A stretch of 45,363 nucleotides of DNA from a virus. Numbering within the stretch: the first letter of the stretch is position 1; each line of letters opens with the position of its first letter. The notes below the pieces were generated by a model. The model did no database searches and had not been told where the DNA came from. It saw only the letters and a program-made list of their open reading frames with translations. Shown here piece by piece: positions 8,707 to 16,207 of the stretch. A program made the translations under genes and the position numbers. The stretch spans positions 1-45,363 of IMG/VR virus record IMGVR_UViG_3300010885_074422, one strand, 5' to 3'.

Positions 8707-8714
8707 TATTTATA
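8707..8714 (-). promoter_or_regulatory. T4-type late promoter motif TATAAATA
   Basis: On the minus strand the sequence reads GATAAATATAAATA (8707-8720), i.e. a perfect TATAAATA with an overlapping GATAAATA. It ends 4 nt before the GTG of the 1024-aa gene. T4 late promoters are a single such -10 box read by the gp55 sigma factor. Confidence 0.7.
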
Positions 8715-8738
8715 TTTATCCTGTAAATATCCCTCTCA

Positions 8739-10409
8739 TTAGCTAAAAATCAATGCTGTTTGAAACATACTTTGTTGTAGCGATTTGCAGCTTAATGTGT
8801 TAGAAACTGTTAGGTTTGTTATCTTTATATTGCTATTTAATTTAGGCGATGTAACTGCACCGTTATTAATTGAATCGGTCAAAACAGAATTAACTGTAGG
8901 ATACATAGAGGAGGACGGAAAAGGTCTGTTGTATGTAATTTCAACAACACTAAACCCAACAGGTGGCGGTGTTGTAAGCTGAACATTATATCTATCTAAT
9001 AAATCCCAATTATCTTTGTTTTGATAAATTCCAGAAACATAAACACTTATATCGTTTTTAGTGGCTACAGCACAAAGTAGTGTGAATATGGTTTGATTAG
9101 GAAGAACATCAAATGTTTGATAGGGAATAAATGAATTTGTTAAAACGTACCCAGCAGCAGACAGGGTACCGGTTACTGATAAGTTACCTACAAGTGTTAA
9201 ATTAGAGCCTAATTTATTTGATGTTACAGCTCTATCGCCTATCTTACTTTCAGTTACAGTACCGTCGCCGACTTGACCAATGGGAAATGGATTTGCATTA
9301 AGATATACAATTTCTACGTTTTTATTATCTAATCCGTAAACATAATCTGAAGGTAGAGGTGGCGCTTCAGTAAACGTAATAGATGAGGGCGGGCCAGGGT
9401 TAACAGAATATGTTACCTTATCCTGGTAGATACCACCTACATAAACTAATATATCGTTTTGACTAGATATATTATTTTCAAGCTGCCAGGTTACGGTGAC
9501 ACCGTTACCAGCAAATCTTTGTATTTTATTACTTTGAAATACACCATAAATCATATCAGCAGATAAGCCGCCTCTTACACTTAAGCTATTAGTAATAGTA
9601 ACTTTGTTTAAAGTGACAGGGTAGGAGGAAAGATATCTTGTAGCAATAGGTATAATATTAGATGAAGCCCAGTCATTAGATAAACTGTAAACAGTCGATT
9701 CAGTACTTTCCCAACCACCAGAATTATTTTGTGTAATGTTAAGTAAATCAATTAATTGAAGTGTGTTGTATCTACCAAAGTAAATTGAATCAGAAGAAGA
9801 AATTGCTCCCTGTACCGTGAAATCAACTGTAGGGTTAACTGTGTTAACTCCAACTCTTCCACGACCAGTATTATACTTGTTAGTATCTTTAATACTAAAA
9901 ACCGGAAACATGCTATCAGAGTCAACAAACCTTGCAATGTCGAACTGACCACCTTGTGAACCAACTAGTAGAGCTGGTTCATACCCATAAGAAAAAACAC
10001 TCAATGCAGAAAACGATGTAACAGCATTAATAACATAAGTAGCACTCAAAGCGGATACACCGCCGGTAGCAACTATATTGCCTTGTACATATACATTTCC
10101 AATAATTTGACCGCCCGTGAGTTGATAGTATCTTAAGTCAGCAGAATCTTTTGTGAGAAAGGTACCGCTTTGTGTTTTGAACGTTGAGTAAGTACTATCC
10201 CAATATTCTGTTGTTTTAAATGCTCTATTTCCTGTAGGGGTAGAAATGAGAATAAAATCGTTAAATGAAGGAAGAGCAGGTAGACTTGGCGCACCTAAAT
10301 TAGGTTCAGCGTTTTTTAGATTTAAATATTGATATCTGAGAGGGTCAGCGCTCAATGGCGGTGTGACTTTTATTCTCTCACTTATAAATCCTGTTCGTAA
10401 AGGATTCAT
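8739..10409 (-). CDS. Tail fibre-like structural protein
   Basis: 556 residues. It contains one copy of the 14-residue motif (NNSGGWESTESTVYS) that is tandemly repeated in the fibre at 1-294. It also has two copies of a ~95-residue module: each runs 'NDI.VYV.GIYQ.K', then a 'TPPP' or 'APPLP' turn, then 'V.I.Y....P', and ends in AVTSNKL or AVTSPKL followed by an LSV(S/T).TLS strand. These are typical of marine myovirus fibres. The gene starts 2 bp beyond the stop of 10412-10768, so it is co-transcribed with it. It may be a second fibre subunit or a connector to the repeat-bearing fibre. Confidence 0.75.
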   Translation of the reverse strand: MNPLRTGFISERIKVTPPLSADPLRYQYLNLKNAEPNLGAPSLPALPSFNDFILISTPTGNRAFKTTEYWDSTYSTFKTQSGTFLTKDSADLRYYQLTGGQIIGNVYVQGNIVATGGVSALSATYVINAVTSFSALSVFSYGYEPALLVGSQGGQFDIARFVDSDSMFPVFSIKDTNKYNTGRGRVGVNTVNPTVDFTVQGAISSSDSIYFGRYNTLQLIDLLNITQNNSGGWESTESTVYSLSNDWASSNIIPIATRYLSSYPVTLNKVTITNSLSVRGGLSADMIYGVFQSNKIQRFAGNGVTVTWQLENNISSQNDILVYVGGIYQDKVTYSVNPGPPSSITFTEAPPLPSDYVYGLDNKNVEIVYLNANPFPIGQVGDGTVTESKIGDRAVTSNKLGSNLTLVGNLSVTGTLSAAGYVLTNSFIPYQTFDVLPNQTIFTLLCAVATKNDISVYVSGIYQNKDNWDLLDRYNVQLTTPPPVGFSVVEITYNRPFPSSSMYPTVNSVLTDSINNGAVTSPKLNSNIKITNLTVSNTLSCKSLQQSMFQTALIFS

Positions 10410-10411
10410 TA

Positions 10412-10768
10412 TTATGCCTCTGTATTAATTGTTTCCAATATAGATACTACAAGATGAATTGAATTATCATTACTGCACCATCCAATTAATCTATCTCCAT
10501 CAACCAGAACAATTTTACCAAGTATTAAATTAGCTGTATCGTTTGGAGGTATTGCAAATCCGCTTAGTAAAAATACTCTTGCGGAATTAGCTTTACTAGA
10601 AACTGCCATTGTAACGGTTTGAAAATTACCTGTGATATTTGCTGCTTGTGCATTTAGAATAATCGAGGCTCTTGTAGTTGGTGATGTATATATTACTGGA
10701 GTAGGGTCATACGTAGCAGACAGCGGTAACGTAAGATTTCTAAATAAATTTAAAGGGACGTTTGCCAT
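10412..10768 (-). CDS. Small virion structural protein
   Basis: 118 residues, beta-rich, with N-terminal LSATYDPTPVIYTSPTTRAS and a later FAIPPNDTANLILGKIVL. This resembles small structural proteins of marine T4-like phages that carry the 'FAIP.ND...L..GKLVL..GD' pattern. An AATAAATA motif (10773-10780) lies 4 nt before its ATG and overlaps the stop of the gene upstream. Probably a decoration or adaptor protein of the fibres, inferred from neighbours. Confidence 0.65.
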   Translation of the reverse strand: MANVPLNLFRNLTLPLSATYDPTPVIYTSPTTRASIILNAQAANITGNFQTVTMAVSSKANSARVFLLSGFAIPPNDTANLILGKIVLVDGDRLIGWCSNDNSIHLVVSILETINTEA

Positions 10769-10772
10769 ATAT

Positions 10773-10780
10773 TATTTATT
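10773..10780 (-). promoter_or_regulatory. Late promoter motif AATAAATA
   Basis: Minus-strand AATAAATA overlaps the TAA stop of the beta-helix gene and ends 4 nt before the ATG at 10768. It is one of a series of motifs placed identically in this window. Confidence 0.6.
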
Positions 10781-12206
10781 ACTCTATTGCAAGGGTAAAT
10801 GGTGTTACTAGAGAAAATATAGATCTTTGAAAGGTCTGACCTTCAATAGTTCCAGTTGCCTGTCTAATTGTTAATCCGCTTCCAATTTTAAAGTCTCCAC
10901 TCTGATTTGTTGCTGTATAAAACACAACACCGGGGTATTCCTGGACTACCTCGTTATCCACGTTTGTTTGTCCACCTAAAATAGGTAATGACTTTGTTAA
11001 ATCTGTACCAGTTCCAATATATTCAAAAGTAATTGCACTAGCTAGAATATTACTTCTTATATAAAAATATACTACACGGCCTGCTTCAAACGATCTATTC
11101 AATGTAGTAGGCGGGTCTATATAGATATTATACAAGTTAGTACCGGTTTTGACAGCAGAGCCTACAAGATAAAGGGTATTGGTTGTATCTCCACTTAATG
11201 AAAATATTAAGCCTAATGCAGGAGAGATTGCAAGGTTTGTTGATACTGCTTGATTTATTGTAATACTATCATTTCCAGCTATTGCAGGGTTAAGCAATCT
11301 ACCTGATAAAACAAACATAGGAGATTTGCCCTTAGATACAAGCCCGTAATTACCAAATGAACAGTTAGATGTGTTAATATCGCAGCCACCGCCGGACTCA
11401 CATAATACACCGTGTGTACAGCAAATTGTAAATGTACTGACTAATTGAGCATATCCATTATTAATAATATGTACACCTATACCTCCTTCATTAAATTGAG
11501 TATAAGAATCCATAACCATACTACGTAAATACCCATTCACCAAGCTACCATCTATTCTACAGCCTGCGCCCGCGTTATTAGCACCGGTAGATGTTGATCT
11601 AGCGATAGAGCTACTTCCCTGTATGTAGGGGCTTGTTACAACATACCTTTGAGCTTCTGAAGGTTGAGTAGCAGAAAGACCGGGCGTAAAAAAGGCTTTT
11701 CTATAATCAGGCTTTGTTACGTCGCGCTGTGGAAAAGCAACGGCAGCAGACGGATATAAATGACCTCTAAAAGTAAAGCCGTATATATAATCAGCATTAC
11801 TTACCCAAAAAATATCATACGTAGGGTTGTTTGGATAAATATTAACTCGTCTTAAGTTATCGCCTATTAATGATGTATTTGGCGGAACATAAACAGGATT
11901 TTCTTCATAATAATCACCTGATCTTATAAAGACAGTATATTTGTTAGCGGGGCTTTTTGCAGCTTCAAAACAAGCTCTTTTAATTGTTCTGAAAGCTTCG
12001 TTTTCAGCAATACCTCTATAGGCAGTATCACTACCGCTCAAACTTACATATAAAACATTGGGTGATAAGGTTAAACCGCCAGAAATAATTCTTGATAGAG
12101 TGTAGAAGTCTACCTTAAATTCACCTGCTAGGGGTCTAAAGCCAACAAGATAATCTGTAGGTATTGGCTCTAGAGCTGCAAACTCATTAAAAGACCGAAA
12201 AGGCAT
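10779..12206 (-). CDS. Beta-helix (pectate-lyase-fold) virion protein, tailspike-like
   Basis: 475 residues. Near residue 52 it reads LYVSLSGSDTAYRG then AFRTIKRACFEAA and YTVFIRSGDYYEENPVYVPP, the signature start of right-handed beta-helix proteins (DUF1565/pectin-lyase type) found in marine phage structural proteins. Several Gly/Cys-rich turns follow (CCTHGVLCESGGGCDINTSN). Spikes of this fold bind or cut surface polysaccharide; I see no certain catalytic residues. Its ATG lies in the right arm of a strong hairpin (12201-12229), so translation is probably restrained in read-through transcripts. Confidence 0.75.
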   Translation of the reverse strand: MPFRSFNEFAALEPIPTDYLVGFRPLAGEFKVDFYTLSRIISGGLTLSPNVLYVSLSGSDTAYRGIAENEAFRTIKRACFEAAKSPANKYTVFIRSGDYYEENPVYVPPNTSLIGDNLRRVNIYPNNPTYDIFWVSNADYIYGFTFRGHLYPSAAVAFPQRDVTKPDYRKAFFTPGLSATQPSEAQRYVVTSPYIQGSSSIARSTSTGANNAGAGCRIDGSLVNGYLRSMVMDSYTQFNEGGIGVHIINNGYAQLVSTFTICCTHGVLCESGGGCDINTSNCSFGNYGLVSKGKSPMFVLSGRLLNPAIAGNDSITINQAVSTNLAISPALGLIFSLSGDTTNTLYLVGSAVKTGTNLYNIYIDPPTTLNRSFEAGRVVYFYIRSNILASAITFEYIGTGTDLTKSLPILGGQTNVDNEVVQEYPGVVFYTATNQSGDFKIGSGLTIRQATGTIEGQTFQRSIFSLVTPFTLAIE

Positions 12207-12229
12207 AGAAATATTTAGTTTCTATGCCT
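12201..12229 (-). promoter_or_regulatory. Start-codon hairpin with late-promoter-like loop
   Basis: A perfect 11-bp inverted repeat (AGGCATAGAAA / TTTCTATGCCT) flanks the minus-strand loop CTAAATA. The ATG of the beta-helix gene (12206-12204) is inside the downstream arm. CTAAATA preceded by A resembles a weak late -10 box (TATAAATA). A transcript begun there would lack the upstream arm and leave the start codon free, whereas read-through RNA would hide it. Confidence 0.7.
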
Positions 12230-12243
12230 GGGAATACTATGTA

Positions 12244-12411
12244 TTATTCTGCCTTAGCTTCTTTATTTACAGCGACGATATCCACTCTGCTAAGTACTTT
12301 ATCACCACTAATTAGTGTGATAGGTACTAAGGCGGCGCTATATTCGGTTAAGAGCTGCTCAATCTTTGTCTTAACCTCTAGAAGCTTCTCTTCGTTATTA
12401 ATTTCGCTCAT
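12244..12411 (-). CDS. Small acidic/helical protein (55 aa), unknown
   Basis: Minus-strand ATG at 12411-12409 and TAA at 12246-12244. The protein starts MSEINNEEKLLEVKTKIEQL and ends VDIVAVNKEAKAE. It is charged and helical at the start, with a short beta-like middle, typical of a small coiled-coil partner protein. It fills the only sizeable gap in this operon, on the same strand as its neighbours, which supports it as real. The plus-strand frame over the same bases is hydrophobic and implausible. Confidence 0.6.
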   Translation of the reverse strand: MSEINNEEKLLEVKTKIEQLLTEYSAALVPITLISGDKVLSRVDIVAVNKEAKAE

Positions 12412-12435
12412 ATATTATATATAATATCCATATCA

Positions 12436-12801
12436 TTACTTTCCACTAATTATTTGTATAAAAGTAAATTTTTTACCGCTTGAAGCCAAATTATAACCGG
12501 CAGGATTTGCAAAAATAATATCAATATTTTGCGGTTTATTGAAGGAAGACAATTTAAAGGATAGGGTATGGTTGTTGTAAACGTTAAATTCATCTACAGG
12601 GTAGGCACTAAAAGGTCTATTGTTTGCACTAACGCTTTTTACATCGCTATATAGATCATAGTAACTTTCTCTTCCATCAAATTTATTAGAACTTAAAAAT
12701 AGACCTGACGATGTTCTATAATTAAACATATTACCTCTCAAGGTAATAATTTTACCTCCTGTACTTACAGGGACAACAAAAGTTGCTAAATTTGACTTCA
12801 T
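12436..12801 (-). CDS. Virion-associated protein, unknown
   Basis: 121 residues, beta-rich, for example GKIITLRGNMFNYRTSSGLF and NHTLSFKLSSFNKPQNIDII. Its ATG overlaps the stop of the gp15-like gene (12798-12801), so the two are translationally coupled. That coupling and the position between tail genes suggest a tail or neck component. No enzyme motif is visible and I do not recognise the family. Confidence 0.6.
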   Translation of the reverse strand: MKSNLATFVVPVSTGGKIITLRGNMFNYRTSSGLFLSSNKFDGRESYYDLYSDVKSVSANNRPFSAYPVDEFNVYNNHTLSFKLSSFNKPQNIDIIFANPAGYNLASSGKKFTFIQIISGK

Positions 12802-13613
12802 GGTTGTGTATATAATTCAACACCTGTTATGACGGGGTAACCGGAAATAGAAAATTGATCTGTATTGTAAGCGCTAGATAGAGAATCTTGTAATGTAACA
12901 ACTTGTGATTTTAATGTACTATAGGATCCATATGCAAGAGATGTACCGGAACTTACTGCAGTCATGCTGGTATCAATACGGAAAATATTCTTAACTGGAT
13001 CTTGGGGATCAGGAAACAACCAGCCTTTTATTGTGAATCCAGTGTTCGCAACAATCAAAGCTTTTGTTTGCCCATTTATATCCTTTGGATATTCAAGATT
13101 TACTTGTCCGCTCCAAAGAATTTCAGTTCTTATTTCCTGTGTATAGGGTAGATTGAAAATTTTAGGAATAGTCCAACTTAATATAATATAAGGATTACTA
13201 AATGGTATAAAATTACTTAAAATCTGATCCATATCAGATTGATATCTGGCAATAATACTCATATTTACAACTATGTTTATGGGATTTGGTGTTTTGTAAT
13301 AGAACGATTGAGCCGTGTTATCGCGACCGTTTGAACTACCGTGGGCATAGAAGCCAGCATTCTTATTAAAAACTCTATTATTATCTCTAGAAATACTTCC
13401 TATTGTAATACTCACAACAGGTAGAGTAACATTTTGACCAGGGTTGACAAGATCAAATAAAACTCTTTCTTTAGGAGCGTAAATATATCTTACTTCTTGG
13501 GTAGCCTGTGCTACCCTATTTTTATCATATCTCTTGATTAGAACATTATCAAAGGCAGCGAGAAACTGAAGTATTAAGTCTTTTACTTCAAAATAGTAAC
13601 TATACTGTTTCAC
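12798..13613 (-). CDS. 15: Tail sheath stabilizer and completion protein, T4 gp15-like
   Basis: 271 residues against 272 in T4 gp15, with matching landmarks in order: an N-terminal helix then FDNVLIKRYD, the IYAPKERVLFDL segment (T4: TYASKEHFMMKL), PNPINIVVNMSIIARYQSDM (T4: PSPIKMIYELSIFTRYEDDM), QILSNFIPF(S) and the late TGFTIKGWLFP (T4: LTFEVNGWMYP). In T4, gp15 caps the finished tail tube and sheath as a hexamer and forms the head-joining surface. The start is GTG (13613-13611), embedded in a hairpin at 13609-13629. A downstream overlap couples it to 12436-12801. Confidence 0.85.
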   Translation of the reverse strand: MKQYSYYFEVKDLILQFLAAFDNVLIKRYDKNRVAQATQEVRYIYAPKERVLFDLVNPGQNVTLPVVSITIGSISRDNNRVFNKNAGFYAHGSSNGRDNTAQSFYYKTPNPINIVVNMSIIARYQSDMDQILSNFIPFSNPYIILSWTIPKIFNLPYTQEIRTEILWSGQVNLEYPKDINGQTKALIVANTGFTIKGWLFPDPQDPVKNIFRIDTSMTAVSSGTSLAYGSYSTLKSQVVTLQDSLSSAYNTDQFSISGYPVITGVELYTQP

Positions 13614-13629
13614 CTATTATTTAGGTGAA
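13609..13629 (-). promoter_or_regulatory. Second start-codon hairpin with late-promoter-like loop
   Basis: A perfect 8-bp inverted repeat (minus strand TTCACCTA / TAGGTGAA) with a 5-nt loop. The GTG start of the gp15-like gene is in the downstream arm, together with its AGGTG purine run. The minus strand reads CCTAAATA across the upstream arm and loop, again late-promoter-like and 4 nt before the start codon. The design matches that at 12201-12229. Confidence 0.65.
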
Positions 13630-13631
13630 TA

Positions 13632-13835
13632 TTATAAGTAGTATTTCCACTTTTGAGCTGAAATTTGTTTTGAAAGCTTTTTTCGCGTTGAAGGTTTCAT
13701 AAAAGTCTTACGCAAACGAAGTTCGTCCAAAACACCACATTTCTTTACCATATTAGTAAACTGCTTAATCTTCTTGTCAAAATACACTTTATTAGACACT
13801 TTGTCTTTATCAAGTTTTATCTCACAATTAATCAT
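13632..13835 (-). CDS. rpsU: Ribosomal protein bS21 homologue
   Basis: 67 residues. After a short N-terminal strand it shows the bS21 pattern: KKIKQFTNMVKKCGVLDELR followed by LRKTFMKPSTRKKLSKQ, matching the family's 'ALRRFKR..E.AGVL.E.R.R..YEKP...RKRK' layout, and a basic tail. bS21 binds the 30S platform near the anti-Shine-Dalgarno end of 16S rRNA and affects initiation. It is the ribosomal protein most often reported in phages, including a T4-like pelagiphage. Length matches the family (about 60-70 aa). It lies just upstream of gp15 in the leftward block. Confidence 0.78.
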   Translation of the reverse strand: MINCEIKLDKDKVSNKVYFDKKIKQFTNMVKKCGVLDELRLRKTFMKPSTRKKLSKQISAQKWKYYL

Positions 13836-13855
13836 TAGATTATTATATATGCTTA

Positions 13856-14200
13856 TTATACATCTTCTACTACTGAAATTTCAGCATACACATTAAAAAA
13901 TTTATTAGGCTTTCTGGGGGTTAATAGCTTTACATGGTTTTGTACTTCATATATATTGGAGCAAAACTTTTCAACCATATAGCTTAAAATAATTTTATTA
14001 TCTATTATTTCGTAATCAAAGGGGTAGGGTATCTCGACTACTTTCTTAGTTTGTTGTATTAAAATTGTAAAGACGAGATAAAAATCTTTAATACAAAATA
14101 ATATTAATTTACCTGACTTGGTAAATTTGTTATTAACAGAAATATTAATTTTCTGTTGCAAAAATTTATTAATATTTTTTTCTAAAGATTCTATTTTCAT
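13856..14200 (-). CDS. Conserved-looking phage protein, unknown
   Basis: 114 residues, mixed alpha/beta, Lys-rich. Segments such as SGKLILFCIKDFYLVFTILI and VVEIPYPFDYEIIDNKIILS suggest a small beta-sheet domain. Its ATG overlaps the stop of 14197-14574 (ATGA), so it is translated with it. No motif I can name. Confidence 0.6.
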   Translation of the reverse strand: MKIESLEKNINKFLQQKINISVNNKFTKSGKLILFCIKDFYLVFTILIQQTKKVVEIPYPFDYEIIDNKIILSYMVEKFCSNIYEVQNHVKLLTPRKPNKFFNVYAEISVVEDV

Positions 14201-14574
14201 GAATCCATAAATGCCATTTTTTGTTGTAAAGATAATTTCATTATATTTTCTTTAAAATATTTCCAAAATGCTTCGCCTGCAGGTATAGTTGTAATTAAAT
14301 CACAATTATCACAATTTATACATCTATAATCTTGCATAAAAATATCCCAGGCAATAATAAGATTTTTTTGATTCGGGTCATACTTCGGGCTTCTAGAAGA
14401 CGGTCTATAATTAAGAGTTATTCTACCATCAATACTATTCAGTATTGTATTGGAATTTGTGCACAGCATTCTACGAAACATAGATCGACCGGGTACTGGT
14501 CTCCTGCGAGTGAACCTAATCTCACACGCTGCGTTTTGTAGAACTGGTCTTAGACTTAGTATCGATACTATCAT
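14197..14574 (-). CDS. Small SH3-like phage protein (DUF2693-like), tentative
   Basis: 125 residues. The order 'CEIRFTRRRP... FRRMLCTN... GRITLNYRP... LIIAWDIFMQDYRCIN... LITTIP' resembles the small beta-barrel phage proteins in which 'V.FTK.DG..R.M.CTL' leads to 'V.VWD....WRSFR'. A CxxC (CINCDNC) lies near residue 90. The C-terminus (FWKYFKENIMKLSLQQKMAF) is helical. It overlaps the upstream cochaperonin-like gene by 53 bp, so a later internal ATG may be the true start. Function is unknown. Confidence 0.5.
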   Translation of the reverse strand: MIVSILSLRPVLQNAACEIRFTRRRPVPGRSMFRRMLCTNSNTILNSIDGRITLNYRPSSRSPKYDPNQKNLIIAWDIFMQDYRCINCDNCDLITTIPAGEAFWKYFKENIMKLSLQQKMAFMDS

Positions 14575-14980
14575 TTTGGTTTCTCGGTTTTACAGTACCG
14601 AATATTCTTTGTTCGTTTAAAAAAATACCATATCTAACCGTACCATGGTTTTCGACCTCTATGTTTGAAATTGGAACACCTAGATTGTTAGGGAAACAAA
14701 TATAATCACCAGACTTAACAAGCTTACAGGTATCACCACAAATAATTACTTTTCCAATTCTCCATGCATTCGTTTCTGCATTTACTGGAACTAAAATACC
14801 ATTACGTACTATAGTGTTTGAACTACCACCATCATCAGCAAACTCCGCTAGTATAATATCATCGAGTACTTGGCAGAGGTTATACCCCATAAAAACACTA
14901 TTAAAAGTATTTTTAGAATGGGAGCTTAAATCAATAAGACTTTTTTGTGTCGGTAATTTATCTACGTTTGCTTTTGCCAT
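14522..14980 (-). CDS. GroES / T4 gp31-like cochaperonin-fold protein
   Basis: 152 residues. From residue 33 the pattern matches a cochaperonin: LCQVLDDIILAEFADD, then NGILVPVNAETNAWRIGKVI, then VKSGDYICFPNNLG, then IFLNEQRIFGTVKP. Compare GroES 'V.PL.DRVLVK', 'GI.IP......G.V.AVG', 'VK.GD.V.F....G' and '..E.DILAI'. In T4, gp31 replaces GroES so that GroEL can fold the large capsid protein. The segment between residues 42 and 54 (FADDGGSSNTIVR) could be the mobile loop that contacts GroEL. The gene is among head and tail genes, which fits. Assignment is by pattern, not by alignment search. Confidence 0.55.
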   Translation of the reverse strand: MAKANVDKLPTQKSLIDLSSHSKNTFNSVFMGYNLCQVLDDIILAEFADDGGSSNTIVRNGILVPVNAETNAWRIGKVIICGDTCKLVKSGDYICFPNNLGVPISNIEVENHGTVRYGIFLNEQRIFGTVKPRNQNDSIDTKSKTSSTKRSV

Positions 14981-15008
14981 AATAAGATTTAGTGAAAACC
15001 CTTAAAAA

Positions 15009-15284
15009 TCAAGCTTTCTCTTTTGAGGGCCTTTTAATGTAATTGATTCTTTGCTTTTTATATCTTGGCAATACTTTTAATAAAAACGTATATTGGTCGT
15101 CAGCATTAAAGACGTGTCCATATCTATTGAGTGTATCATTAACAATTTTAGCTGCACTACTATCAAGCATAGATATCCATCGATTTATCAGATACGGTTG
15201 ATAGTTGTTCTTTTCTTCTGCCTGTTGTACTAAGTTTTCTTTCTTACTAAAAGCAACACCATCAATAATATCAAATATATTCAA
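15009..15284 (-). CDS. Clamp-loader small-subunit (gp62)-like short protein, tentative
   Basis: 91 residues. The middle reads YQPYLINRWISMLDSSAAKI and then DQYTFLLKVLPRYKKQRINY. In T4 gp62 the corresponding stretch is [20 protein letters not shown] ... HFNYLMAAVPRGKRYGKW, with the same order and spacing. Short proteins with only this region occur in many T4-like phages and are often labelled clamp-loader subunit. Here the C-terminal part of gp62 is missing, so a real loader role is uncertain. The start overlaps the stop of 15281-15871. Confidence 0.42.
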   Translation of the reverse strand: MNIFDIIDGVAFSKKENLVQQAEEKNNYQPYLINRWISMLDSSAAKIVNDTLNRYGHVFNADDQYTFLLKVLPRYKKQRINYIKRPSKEKA

Positions 15285-15871
15285 TGTGAGATAATCTTTG
15301 TCGAGGCGATAAAAATATCATCGTTAATTTGATAAAAGGCGTTAATAACATCTGACATAAAATTCTGACATTCAATATCAGTTAATTTTGTACTATATGC
15401 AAAAGCAGGAGCATGTTTACCAGCAGTTACGTTGATACCGGTATGTCCTAAGGCTGCACTATCCTTTACGTGGACAATACTTACACTGCACTTGCCCTTT
15501 TGTTGTGTAACACCACCTTGCGTAAACTCTTTATTAACCATTAAATCATCACCATCAACTTCAATAGGTGCGTCAATGTATTTGTTAAGAATATTGGCAA
15601 TAATCGAATTAAACATTCTCTGATAGCTGATAGCGCCAAAACCTTCAGTTATAAGAGGAATCTCATATAGAAAATGAATCATATCTTCACTATATATAAA
15701 ATCCTTATTCAGCGAATCTTCCTGGTCAATTAACCCTTCTGTTTCAACTTTTGCCGGGGCTCTAAAGGAGATAATATTACCAATTGGCAAACACTTATTT
15801 CGGAAATACTTGTAAGCAAATCTCTTATGCAAGAGAACACCATCATAAATTTTAATATCTGTTAGAATCAT
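15281..15871 (-). CDS. Conserved T4-like marine phage protein (DUF366-like)
   Basis: 196 residues. Conserved-looking blocks: VLLHKRFAYKYFRNKCLPIG, NIISFRAPAKV, then DFIYSEDMIHFLYEIPLI, GAISYQRMFNSIIANIL, IEVDGDDLMV and ALGHTGINVTAG followed by APAFAYSTKLTD. I recognise the overall pattern from marine T4-like phage genomes, where it is annotated as DUF366 or hypothetical. The function is not known. Its position next to replication-type and chaperone-type genes gives no firm hint. Confidence 0.55.
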   Translation of the reverse strand: MILTDIKIYDGVLLHKRFAYKYFRNKCLPIGNIISFRAPAKVETEGLIDQEDSLNKDFIYSEDMIHFLYEIPLITEGFGAISYQRMFNSIIANILNKYIDAPIEVDGDDLMVNKEFTQGGVTQQKGKCSVSIVHVKDSAALGHTGINVTAGKHAPAFAYSTKLTDIECQNFMSDVINAFYQINDDIFIASTKIISH

Positions 15872-15892
15872 AAGATGATTATATACCTTAAC

Positions 15893-16114
15893 TTAAGGAA
15901 GCCACCATATATATAAACCAAATCCTAAAATACTTAATTTAAATTCACGACCAAAATCGTATATACAAAAACTTATACCGGTATCTATGTTTGAAAGATA
16001 AACACCACATTCGAAAAGACCCTCCTTCTTATTCAAATTTAAAATTAATAATTTTGGGCACAAAAACCTAATCAAAAAATTTTCTCGCATGTACAATCTT
16101 CGCTTTTTTCTCAT
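15893..16114 (-). CDS. Small basic hydrophobic protein, unknown
   Basis: 73 residues, starting MRKKRRLYMRENFL and ending LSILGFGLYIWWLP. It is the first gene of the leftward block, divergent from the portal gene. Met at residue 9 is an alternative start. Hydrophobic patches are short and beta-like, so a membrane protein is not certain. The aromatic C-terminus is distinctive. Family not recognised. Confidence 0.5.
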   Translation of the reverse strand: MRKKRRLYMRENFLIRFLCPKLLILNLNKKEGLFECGVYLSNIDTGISFCIYDFGREFKLSILGFGLYIWWLP

Positions 16115-16207
16115 ATATTAGAACCGTACTTTATAACCACAATACATTTTAATGAAAAAATTCAAAAAATCAACTGTATATTTTTAATTGAAACTTAATT
16201 TTTTTTT

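Noticed and set aside
12224-12424. Plus-strand ORF of 66 aa
   Set aside because: It runs antisense to a better small minus-strand gene (12244-12411) and begins in the hairpin; its hydrophobic, Ser/Leu-rich translation looks like a reverse-strand artefact.
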